Origin: Flavobacteriales bacterium
GTDB taxonomy: Bacteria > Bacteroidota > Bacteroidia > Flavobacteriales_D > Sanyastnellaceae
Direction of reading: 5' to 3'
Assembly (NCBI GenBank): GCA_011524845.1
Contig: WTJL01000171.1
Span: 1-6,668, forward strand
Length of the DNA stretch: 6,668 nucleotides
Made by a program: the position numbers and the translations under genes. A model generated the notes under the pieces. It made no database searches. It was not told the DNA's origin and saw only the letters and a program-made list of their open reading frames with translations. Positions within the stretch are counted from its first letter, which is position 1. The number at the start of each line of letters is the position of its first letter. Of this stretch, positions 1-6,590 are shown one piece after another.

Positions 1-58
1 GATTCACGAAATCGATCAAGGTGTCCGGCAGGACCGCGAATTCTGCCACAGGTGGTGT
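1..58 (-). other. Start of a terminal PKD-like domain (residues 2123-2141), cut by window edge
   Basis: After GRTPP the chain reads VAEFAVLPDTLIDFVN. This resembles the first strands of the PKD domain that commonly precedes the type B sorting domain in Bacteroidota (pattern PxAxFxxxPxxxxxxxxxVxFxN). If so, the next residues outside the window should include a D-x-x-x-W-x-F/W-G-D-G turn and a G-x-Y-x-V strand, and then the sorting domain. This rests on a short match. Confidence 0.5.
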
Positions 59-3000
59 GCGTCCCTCAAAAGCTTTGATGTACTCCGTCTCGACGGTGCA
101 AGTCACCTCGTGGCCGTCAATGACGTGCGTGTTGGACACCTCAAACTCGGCGTTGTAGTACCCTGGGAACTCAATGTCCAAAACCAAAGGAGAGAGGAAG
201 TTCTCGTACGTCGGATAGCCCGGAATGGACATGCTGAAGTTGGAAGCTCCCGCAGAGGAGTTCAACACAGACACGGTGGTGGGCAGACAAATCGATGGCT
301 GTTCGAAGGTCAACTCAGGCACGGGCAATCCGCGCACCGTGAAGGGCACGTTGGCCGTGGTTTGGGAGCAGCCGTAGGCGTTGGTGATTTCCAACACCAC
401 ATTCAGCACGCCAGAGGTGTCGATGCACACCGTGGGGAAGGGGGTGGTGAGGTCGCTTTGGATCAAGTCGTTTTGGATCAAGTCTCCCAGCGGCGTGACA
501 AACCACTCGTAGCTCAAGCTGTCCCCCACACAGATGTCGTACGCCGCCGTGTCGTGCACAAAGGGAACGCAGTTGCCGTTGTCCAAATCGAGGCATGACT
601 GCGGGGCTTCGAGCGTGAAGGCCGGTTCTGGCGTTGGGTTGACGACCGTGCTGTCCATGGTGCCACTCACGCAGAAGACTGTTTCACCGCCGGCCAACGT
701 GTGCTCGTAGCGGACGGTCACGTTCGTGGAGTCCACAAACGGACAGTTCGTGGGGTTGATGAAGTTCACGCAGTAACCGTCGTTGGTGCCTCCTGGCTCG
801 TTGTCCCAGAAGTAGAGCACGTCCACGTCGGCGCCCAACCCTTCGTTCAAGAGGTCCACTTGCATGCAGTCTTGGGCTGGCGAGCAATGTTCCGGCATCA
901 ACGAATCGGTGATCAACAACACCGGAGTGGCCACCACTTCCATGTCGAGCGAAAGCGTCTCCGAACTGCAGCCGTTGTTGTCCTTCACAAAGAACGAAAA
1001 GACCAACGGTTCAGAGGCATTCGCCGTCACGCCATCTTCCGAAGCCACAGTCAGCACAAACACAGAGTCGGAGGGTTGGCTGTAGGTCGCCGTCGCATTG
1101 GCAGAGGCCGTCCATTCCGAAGAGTACGTGTAGGAACTGTTGGGGTCGTTCACTTCACAGACCACCGTTCCGACGCCGTCTTGACAAATGCCCGGGTTGC
1201 CGTCCAGTGAAATCACGGGATTGGCAACCACGACATACAACTCCGTATCCATGACGCTGCAGACGGTTTGAACCCCTTGGATGGAGTTGGACTCGTACTT
1301 CGTCACCTCAAAAATGGTCGTGTCGCTTTGGAGCACAAAGGACGTGGCGTTGTCGGCGACTTGCATCTCGTCGAGGCCGGCAGACGTCCAATAGTCGTAC
1401 ACCACGTTGCCGCCGTCCGTGTTGGTGTCTTCGAAAGACACCACTTCCCCTTCACAGTAGGGAGCCTCCTCCGCCGTGAACGTCATCTCGAGAACAGGCA
1501 TGTCGAAGACCACCAGGTTGATGTCGTCTGACGCCGAACATGTCAACACGCTGTCTTCGTCGATGGTGTAGACAAGACCCCCAGTCACGGCCACGATGTC
1601 GCCGTGTGCAGGGTTGAACAGCACCAAGGTTTGTAACGAGTCGCCCGTGTCCACGTAGTTGGGGAAGCTTACAGCTGGCTCGATGACGCCGTCCAATGTC
1701 GTTGTGTCCACATCCCATGTGTACACATCGGCTCCGTTGGCCAACACCTCGAGGGTGTCCACGGCACAGACGAATGGGCGTTCGAGTTCCACCACAGCGC
1801 GCTCCAGCGCCACGAAGCTTTGCGAGCTCGGGTCGGAGATGCAGCCGTAGCTGTCCGTCACAGTGACCATCATGGTCTGCTCGAACATGCCGTCCAGGGT
1901 GAATTCGTACTGAGATTCGATCGCCACCACATCGCTTGGATCGGACGTGGTCAAGGTGTTGTTGAACGTGCTCGTGCTCCAATCCCAATCCCACGTGACG
2001 CCTTCCCCGTTGAGGGTGGTGGCACCGGAGGTCAAACTGACTTCAATGCTGTTGTCGTCTCCGTCGCACACGTGAGAGTCCGACACGCTCCATGCCACCT
2101 CTGGGGTGGGCATGATTTGGAAGCTCCAAGGCTCTTCCACCACACATTCAAACCCTGGGGCTTGGTTGTACGAGTACGTGACGTACGCCACGCCCTCGGT
2201 CACAGTGGGTTGGTCGAGCGGCGCCGTGGGCTCCACATCCACGAACAGCGCAGTGAAGGTGGTGCTGGACAGCGGCTCTAGGACCACGTTGCCCGCCCCA
2301 TCGTCCACGTACTGCGCCCACGAGAAGGCCTCGGCGGCGCCGTTTTGGTTGACGAAGGAATTGAGCGTCACGTTTTCACCCTCGCAAAGGACCAAGTCGC
2401 CTGCGAGTCCGCTTGAATCGTCTCCCGTCACGTTGAAGTTGGGAGCCTGGCGACGGAACAGGCCGAAGGGTTTTTCATTGAAGCACGTCAAGCCCGCATC
2501 TGTGTACGTCACGCCTGCATAGAAATCGAGCGTCTGTTGGGTTTGCCCGGTAGGGTCTTGCATGTAGGACTGTGGCAACACGATGTCCACGCCTGTGGCT
2601 GGGTCGTCCGTGGTCCACGTGATGTCGGGGTTGGGGGCCTCCCCGTACACGGTCAGCACTTCACATCCTGTGATGGTGGCCACCCAATCTTGACCTGTGC
2701 ACACGTTGTTGTTGTCTGCCTCTCTCAAGGGGAGAGGGTAGACCTCCGCCACGGCATTCCAGTTGGCCGTGTTGGAACAACCGGCGATGGTCGCGGTCAA
2801 GGTCAAGTCCAATGTCTCAGGCGCCACGAAGTCTTGGAACGCCACTTCGGCGATGTTTGGGGTTACGGTGACGCTCAGCCCGTTGGCAGCCACCGTCGGG
2901 TTGCCCATTTGCGTGTTGATGCTCGCGCCCCAGACGTATTCCAAATCCGCGGGATCAAGACCGTCGTCCACGGTGACCTCGTCCAACTCGATCTCAAACG

Positions 3001-6000
3001 ATGTTCCTGAGCACGCCGCAGCTGGCGTGACCGAAGTCAGTTCGCCAAACTCAGGGAGTTCGATGATGGTGATGGTGAACGTTTCTTGGGCCGTGCAGCC
3101 TTTGGTGTCGGTGATGTTGAACTGAATGTTGCCTTCGTCAGGAATGCTCTGGACATCGGCCACGCCGATGGTCGCGATGCTTCCGTTTTGGACCAATTGG
3201 ATGTCGAACACTCCAGGGTCGTCAGCATTCGTCCAGGTGTAGTCCATTTGTTGGCCGCTGCCATTGCCGCTGCCAGGAACAAAACTGGACGAGACGTTCA
3301 CCGTGGATCCTACGCAAATGGATTCAGGCAGGTTGGTGTTGTCGAGGTTGACTTCAGGAGCGTCGAACACATCCAGGGTCAAATCCCACGTGGTCTGGCA
3401 GACAGCAACTCCGTAATCCGCTTCCGCATTCAACGTCAACGTCACTGGGGTGGTGTTGTCCACGGCGAGGTTGATTTCAGACCACGGGACCTCCCAAGCG
3501 ATGGGGCCAGGAGCGTCAAGGGACACGTTGTACACCTCGCCTGTGGTGGGGCCTGTGTAGGCCAAGCCGGATGCTCCTTCGAGGTTGCCCATCCAGTCCG
3601 CGCCTTCACAGACGTCGTTGTACGCAGGGTTTGCGAACGCCAGGGACACCTTGGGCAAGGGGTAGAGCTCAAGCTGATTGTCGTACAAGTAGCTCGAGGA
3701 GCACGTGCCGTCGTTGAGCGTCAATTCGAATCCCACCATCGTGGGCTCAGCCACCGGCCACTCCGCGGCATTGAGGGTCATGTTCGACACCACATCTACG
3801 TAATTGGCGGGATCGGAGGTCACTGTGTAATTGTCACCGTTGCTTCCAAACGCCGACCACGTGTACGTCAACGACGAGAGGTCGAGGGTAGGGTCGACCA
3901 TGGGGTCGTCCATGGTGATGGTCACTTCGTCGTTTGAACACAAAGCATCCACCGACCACGCGATGTTTTGAGGCTGGGGAAGGTCGAGGATGTCCACCGT
4001 CGTGGTGGCTTCCACGGTACACCCAAGCGCATCGGTGACGGTCAGTTGCACGTCTCCCTCTGTGGCTTCGGCTCCTGCAAGCAAGGTGAGGCCAACGGTT
4101 TGGCCATTGGGCGCCACAAGGAAGTCGAACAATTCGCCCCCTGCATTCGCCCATGCAAAGGTCAGTCCCCCGTTGGGGTCGCTGAGGACCTCCACACCCA
4201 ACGCCGCGCTGGAATTGGGGCAAAGGGCCACGTCCGTGCTCAAAGGCGCGATGTCGGGGTTTCCTTGAATAACCAAAGTCTGGGCAACCTCTGCCGTGCA
4301 GGTGTTGGTTGCGCTGGTTTGCGACGCCACCACCACAAGGTCGAGTTCGTCGTAGTTGCCACCGGGAACCACGACGCTCGTGACGTCTGGGGTGATTTGC
4401 GGACCGTTGCCGTCGTCGATGCTCCACTCGTAGGAGACGTTGGAGGCCACGCATCCGTCTGTGAGATTGAAGGCATTCACAGAGAGTTCAAGGTCGAGGT
4501 TGTCGCACAGCACCTCTGGAACCACCAGGTCAAAAGCGGGGCGTGGCGTGACGTCAAGGTCAAACGCATAGGGGTCCGAGGCGCACGGCAACACGACCCC
4601 GTCCACCACGTACGTCCGTGTCATCGTCAAACTCAACTCGGAGTCGCATGTGACGTCTGTGAAGGTGGGGGTAGGGAGGTCGCTGTTGGTGCCGTTGTAG
4701 GTCCATTCGTAGCTCAAACCAGGACCCGAAACCAAATCCATGGGTTCCACGTCGTCCCCCTCGCAGAGCGGAGCAACAGTGCCCGTGGGGTTGGGCGCCA
4801 CGAAATATTCAATGAGGCCTTCAATGCTTTGGCCCACGCAACCAAAGTTGTCGGTGGGTGTCAACGTGACGATGGTGCTGCCAGAAGTTTCCGACAGAGG
4901 CACTGGAATGGTCAGGTCGTAGCCGTCTGCGCTGCTCAGCACATTGGCAGAACCGCCTCCAAGGTCAGAGGTCCACGCAAGGGTGGTGGAGGCACCTTCG
5001 ACGGAGACCACCTCAGCCACCAGCGTGGCAATGTCTCCTTCGCACACCGCCGCATCGGGGGTGGTCCACGCCACGACGGGCATGTTCACCACAGGGATCG
5101 CAAACGTCACCGCCGATGAAGGGCATTCTGTGGCGTTGCCGTCGGGGTAAATGGAGTTTTGGGTGATTTCAATGGCGATTTCAAAGTCGACAGCGTCCCA
5201 CGTGTAGGTCAGTCCATCTCCGCTGATGGTGTTGGGAAGGGGGGAAGTGGTCCACGTGTACGTTTCCTCCTGCCCCGAGTCGGCCTCGTCCACGATGGTG
5301 ACGGTCAGCTGATCGCCCTCACAGAGGAAGTCAGGAACGGTGCTTGCTCCGTTGAAAAGGACCTCTTGCGGTTCTGGCGTGTACACGACCTGCGTGGCCG
5401 ACGCTTCACCTGAACAGGTTTCAGTGAATCCGGAAAAGGTGTAGGTCAAGTCGACGTTTTGCACAAAGGCGTCGTCGTTGGAGGGAGAAGTGTACACGGC
5501 CGAAAGCAGGTCAGTGCCTGTTCCGTTGCTCCATGTGGCGGTGGCCACCGGGTCGTCGCCATTGGACATGGAGTAATCCGAGGCATCGATGTCACTTTCT
5601 ACCACGGCATCCTCACCGTTGCAGATGGGCTCTGTCGACAACCCAAATTCAGGAAAGGCGACGGCCTCGATGTTCAATACATTGCTCGATGTCCCACACA
5701 CGTTGCTGGCTTCGGCAGTCAACGTGTAGGCTCCGACCACGTCCAACGCGCTCGGCAAAAAGACCAAATTGACACTTGGCCCGTCGCACGCTTCACCCAC
5801 GGCCGAACCATTTCCTGTGACAGGGTCAAAGCCCGCAGGACCGGTCAGGTTGTAGTTCAAGGTCATGGCAGCTTCTCCCACAGTGAAGGCAGAGATGTTG
5901 CCGGCCGTGGATCCACCCACACACGTCAACTGGTCGAATCCGGTAAGAACAGGCTGGCTTGGAGCTCCTGACACCTTGACGGTCGCGGGCAAGATTTCTT

Positions 6001-6424
6001 GGTTGGTGGTGGTCAACTCAATGAAGTTCAACACCCCCACGGTGTAACATCCCTGCTCGATGGGCGTGAACGTGAGGTAGGTAGAGTCCGACCACGCGTC
6101 GAGGGTGGTGCCCACAGCAGCGTCCAAGGTGACGTACGTGGCGAGCTCCGAGTCGCTCAGCAAGTCCCCATTGAAGAAAATCTGCCATGGGACATGGGTG
6201 ACGGGGTTGTCGTCGCTGGCGTCAGGGACGTCGGCGGTGAACGTGACGCTCTCCCCGGTGCAGAGGTCTGTGACGGAAGTCGCCAGGCTGGTGGGAACAA
6301 AGTCTTCAGCCCAAACAACCGAAGAAGCAGATGGACCGATGAGCAAGGCCAAGAAGCATGCCACAAGCGTCCAACGACGTGGTGTCGTGAACACGGCAAG
6401 ATTGCAGGTGAATCGAGAATTCAT
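1..6424 (-). CDS. Giant secreted multi-module (PKD-like/Ig-like) surface protein, likely T9SS-exported adhesin; 3' end outside window
   Basis: Seen: one frame stays open for 2141 codons from ATG 6424-6422 to the window edge. An in-frame TGA at 6425-6427 directly precedes the ATG, so the gene cannot start further upstream. No Shine-Dalgarno lies before the ATG, as is common in Bacteroidota. The chain has a signal peptide (residues 1-39), about 21 modules of about 100 residues (40-2122), each with one conserved pair of cysteines and mostly a central Y-x-W, and the beginning of a PKD-like domain (2123-2141). There is no transmembrane segment beyond the signal peptide and no enzymatic motif. The mature part has only 7 Lys and 10 Arg. 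Known: Bacteroidota make such chains as cell-surface adhesins and gliding proteins (SprB-like, CHU_C/type B sorting domain proteins), exported by the type IX system and often encoded beside PorP/SprF-like genes. Inferred: this is such an adhesin; the missing end should carry the sorting domain. The ligand is unknown. Confidence is high for the gene, moderate for the role. Confidence 0.93.
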   Translation of the reverse strand, partial: MNSRFTCNLAVFTTPRRWTLVACFLALLIGPSASSVVWAEDFVPTSLATSVTDLCTGESVTFTADVPDASDDNPVTHVPWQIFFNGDLLSDSELATYVTLDAAVGTTLDAWSDSTYLTFTPIEQGCYTVGVLNFIELTTTNQEILPATVKVSGAPSQPVLTGFDQLTCVGGSTAGNISAFTVGEAAMTLNYNLTGPAGFDPVTGNGSAVGEACDGPSVNLVFLPSALDVVGAYTLTAEASNVCGTSSNVLNIEAVAFPEFGLSTEPICNGEDAVVESDIDASDYSMSNGDDPVATATWSNGTGTDLLSAVYTSPSNDDAFVQNVDLTYTFSGFTETCSGEASATQVVYTPEPQEVLFNGASTVPDFLCEGDQLTVTIVDEADSGQEETYTWTTSPLPNTISGDGLTYTWDAVDFEIAIEITQNSIYPDGNATECPSSAVTFAIPVVNMPVVAWTTPDAAVCEGDIATLVAEVVSVEGASTTLAWTSDLGGGSANVLSSADGYDLTIPVPLSETSGSTIVTLTPTDNFGCVGQSIEGLIEYFVAPNPTGTVAPLCEGDDVEPMDLVSGPGLSYEWTYNGTNSDLPTPTFTDVTCDSELSLTMTRTYVVDGVVLPCASDPYAFDLDVTPRPAFDLVVPEVLCDNLDLELSVNAFNLTDGCVASNVSYEWSIDDGNGPQITPDVTSVVVPGGNYDELDLVVVASQTSATNTCTAEVAQTLVIQGNPDIAPLSTDVALCPNSSAALGVEVLSDPNGGLTFAWANAGGELFDFLVAPNGQTVGLTLLAGAEATEGDVQLTVTDALGCTVEATTTVDILDLPQPQNIAWSVDALCSNDEVTITMDDPMVDPTLDLSSLTYTWSAFGSNGDNYTVTSDPANYVDVVSNMTLNAAEWPVAEPTMVGFELTLNDGTCSSSYLYDNQLELYPLPKVSLAFANPAYNDVCEGADWMGNLEGASGLAYTGPTTGEVYNVSLDAPGPIAWEVPWSEINLAVDNTTPVTLTLNAEADYGVAVCQTTWDLTLDVFDAPEVNLDNTNLPESICVGSTVNVSSSFVPGSGNGSGQQMDYTWTNADDPGVFDIQLVQNGSIATIGVADVQSIPDEGNIQFNITDTKGCTAQETFTITIIELPEFGELTSVTPAAACSGTSFEIELDEVTVDDGLDPADLEYVWGASINTQMGNPTVAANGLSVTVTPNIAEVAFQDFVAPETLDLTLTATIAGCSNTANWNAVAEVYPLPLREADNNNVCTGQDWVATITGCEVLTVYGEAPNPDITWTTDDPATGVDIVLPQSYMQDPTGQTQQTLDFYAGVTYTDAGLTCFNEKPFGLFRRQAPNFNVTGDDSSGLAGDLVLCEGENVTLNSFVNQNGAAEAFSWAQYVDDGAGNVVLEPLSSTTFTALFVDVEPTAPLDQPTVTEGVAYVTYSYNQAPGFECVVEEPWSFQIMPTPEVAWSVSDSHVCDGDDNSIEVSLTSGATTLNGEGVTWDWDWSTSTFNNTLTTSDPSDVVAIESQYEFTLDGMFEQTMMVTVTDSYGCISDPSSQSFVALERAVVELERPFVCAVDTLEVLANGADVYTWDVDTTTLDGVIEPAVSFPNYVDTGDSLQTLVLFNPAHGDIVAVTGGLVYTIDEDSVLTCSASDDINLVVFDMPVLEMTFTAEEAPYCEGEVVSFEDTNTDGGNVVYDYWTSAGLDEMQVADNATSFVLQSDTTIFEVTKYESNSIQGVQTVCSVMDTELYVVVANPVISLDGNPGICQDGVGTVVCEVNDPNSSYTYSSEWTASANATATYSQPSDSVFVLTVASEDGVTANASEPLVFSFFVKDNNGCSSETLSLDMEVVATPVLLITDSLMPEHCSPAQDCMQVDLLNEGLGADVDVLYFWDNEPGGTNDGYCVNFINPTNCPFVDSTNVTVRYEHTLAGGETVFCVSGTMDSTVVNPTPEPAFTLEAPQSCLDLDNGNCVPFVHDTAAYDICVGDSLSYEWFVTPLGDLIQNDLIQSDLTTPFPTVCIDTSGVLNVVLEITNAYGCSQTTANVPFTVRGLPVPELTFEQPSICLPTTVSVLNSSAGASNFSMSIPGYPTYENFLSPLVLDIEFPGYYNAEFEVSNTHVIDGHEVTCTVETEYIKAFEGRTPPVAEFAVLPDTLIDFVN
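59..334 (-). other. Module 21 (residues 2031-2122), last complete repeat module visible
   Basis: The module has cysteines 2046 (SICLPT) and 2109 (VTCTVE) at the usual separation (63), but no tryptophan at the central position, where FSMSI is found instead. The linker before it is GLPVPEL. It resembles the 'C.pttVsv.N.S' variant of PKD-like domains. Assignment is by position and cysteine pattern only. Confidence 0.55.
335..934 (-). other. Cysteine-rich modules 19 and 20 (residues 1831-2030)
   Basis: These two modules keep the common frame (Cys/Trp/Cys at 1847/1873/1918 and 1944/1974/2019) but add six cysteines: 1853, 1885 and 1894 in module 19; 1952, 1965 and 2000 in module 20. Both begin with a closely spaced pair, C-x5-C and C-x7-C. 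Equivalent landmarks are offset by 97-101 residues, so the two modules appear to be sister copies of a variant type with extra likely disulfides. They sit near the C-terminal end of the array. Module 20 also contains the DLIQN/DLIQS duplication. Confidence 0.65.
455..484 (-). repeat. 15-bp tandem duplication inside module 20
   Basis: Two adjacent 15-base units (455-469 and 470-484 on the plus strand) differ at one base and encode DLIQN followed by DLIQS (residues 1981-1990). This in-frame duplication lengthens a loop between the Y-E-W strand and the next strand. It is the only clear short tandem repeat I found in the gene. Confidence 0.85.
935..3364 (-). other. Modules 11-18 of the PKD-like/Ig-like array (residues 1021-1830)
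   Basis: Eight more modules of the same plan. Positions as Cys/Trp/Cys: 1037/1064/1110; 1138/1165/1216; 1242/1270/1314; 1347/1369/1427; 1453/1478/1528; 1553/1570/1629; 1657/1679/1722; 1747/1771/1819. Linkers include LPEF, TPEV, DMPV and DAPEV. Module 13 starts with VCTGQDW after a YPLP linker, matching module 10 (VCEGADW after YPLP), so these two look like the closest relatives among otherwise diverged units. Modules 11, 15 and 18 contain a D-(T/S/N)-x-G-C turn before the second cysteine, typical of Bacteroidota PKD-like repeats ('D.nGC'). Confidence 0.73.
3365..6307 (-). other. Modules 1-10 of the PKD-like/Ig-like array (residues 40-1020)
   Basis: Ten tandem beta-sandwich-like modules. Each opens with a strand carrying a cysteine, usually in LCxG(E/D) or VCEGD. 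Most have an aromatic-x-Trp about 20-30 residues later and a second cysteine, often in G-C or T-C, 60-79 residues after the first. Positions as Cys/Trp/Cys: 55/80/126; 168/none/243; 268/298/337; 368/391/434; 461/484/529; 554/574/614; 640/667/709; 735/758/802; 829/856/908; 939/none at the usual place/1009. Linkers carry P-x-P or LP signatures (for example TPEP, TPRP, LPQP). The two cysteines probably form an intradomain disulfide, as in Ig folds; that is inference. The modules are clearly diverged from each other. I cannot choose between Pfam PKD-like, SprB-repeat and Ig-like families without profile searches. Confidence 0.75.
6308..6424 (-). other. Sec signal peptide of the giant surface protein (residues 1-39)
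   Basis: The first 19 residues form a long n-region with three arginines (R4, R16, R17). A hydrophobic stretch of about 18 residues follows (LVACFLALLIG and onward), then a V-W-A site at residues 37-39 and the acidic sequence EDF. Cleavage is most likely after A39. A GTG codon at residue 11 could give a shorter 29-residue signal, but ATG 6424 is the only in-frame ATG ahead of the hydrophobic core. Export through Sec to the periplasm is the first step for type IX secretion substrates. Confidence 0.85.
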
Positions 6425-6443
6425 TCAGGTAAGGAATGTTCAG

Positions 6444-6504
6444 TCGAGCAAGTTACGGAGGACAGCCCATGCACCGAGGACCTCCTACGGAGAACTTGCC
6501 TCGA
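6444..6504 (-). promoter_or_regulatory. Possible 5'-leader hairpin of the giant gene
   Basis: Bases 6444-6454 are complementary to 6493-6504 apart from one bulged base, giving 11 base pairs. Inside, 6457-6461 (GGAGG) can pair with 6481-6485 (CCTCC). In the minus-strand transcript this would be a two-stem hairpin ending 19 nt before the ATG. It would bury an AGGAGGT sequence and the start of a five-codon ORF. No run of U follows, so it is not a standard intrinsic terminator. A role in mRNA stability or translation control is inference, and transcription through it is assumed. Confidence 0.4.
6453..6470 (-). other. Five-codon upstream ORF with Shine-Dalgarno-like AGGAGGT
   Basis: On the minus strand AGGAGGT (6480-6486) is followed 9 nt later by ATG GGC TGT CCT CCG TAA, encoding MGCPP. 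The stop is 28 nt before the ATG of the giant gene and in another frame. A perfect Shine-Dalgarno is unusual beside a main gene that has none. The prolines at the end could slow termination. It may equally be chance. Confidence 0.2.
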
Positions 6505-6521
6505 GACGTGGGAAACTTGCC
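6493..6521 (+). repeat. Direct repeat AACTTGCC, two copies 21 bp apart
   Basis: Copies lie at 6493-6500 and 6514-6521. An inverted copy of the first seven bases lies at 6448-6454 and a near match (AACTTGG) at 6606-6612. The 21-bp spacing is two helical turns, which fits binding of a regulator on one DNA face. The first copy also forms one arm of the leader inverted repeat. Confidence 0.4.
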
Positions 6522-6552
6522 CTTCACCCTCAGTAGACGCTTTTCAAGTCGA

Positions 6553-6590
6553 AAGTGTTGATTCCTTCTTCACAAGTGTTGATTTCCTTC
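6553..6590 (+). repeat. Direct repeat AAGTGTTGATT(T)CCTTC, two copies 21 bp apart
   Basis: Copy 1 is 6553-6568 and copy 2 is 6574-6590. They are identical except for one extra T in copy 2. This is the strongest repeat in the intergenic region and has the same 21-bp offset as the AACTTGCC pair. Copy 2 contains the TTG of the possible rightward promoter, so the repeats could be operator half-sites. Confidence 0.55.

Noticed and set aside
3086..3937. Plus-strand open frame of 283 codons
   Set aside because: Same cause: antisense shadow with His/Arg/Gly/Val-rich composition and no recognisable motif or start signal.
3834..4454. Minus-strand frame of 206 codons, and other short minus-strand frames (for example 1452-1994)
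   Set aside because: They are in different frames from the giant gene and overlap it on the same strand; their products are Arg/His-rich shadows, unlike the continuous modular protein.
1807..4804. The 10-mer GCGCCACGAA at 1807, 2821 and 4795
   Set aside because: All three copies are in the same codon phase and encode the peptide word FVA(P/L) within modules or linkers, so coding use explains them better than a DNA signal.
3968..5119. Plus-strand open frame of 383 codons
   Set aside because: It lies fully antisense to the giant gene. Its product is rich in His, Arg, Gly and Val with no domain sense, as expected from reading GC-rich codons such as GAC, GTG and ACC backwards.
1..6424. Possible frameshift or assembly error in the long repeat gene
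   Set aside because: Hand translation gave exactly 2141 residues for 6423 bases with the module pattern intact to the end, so no break is present.
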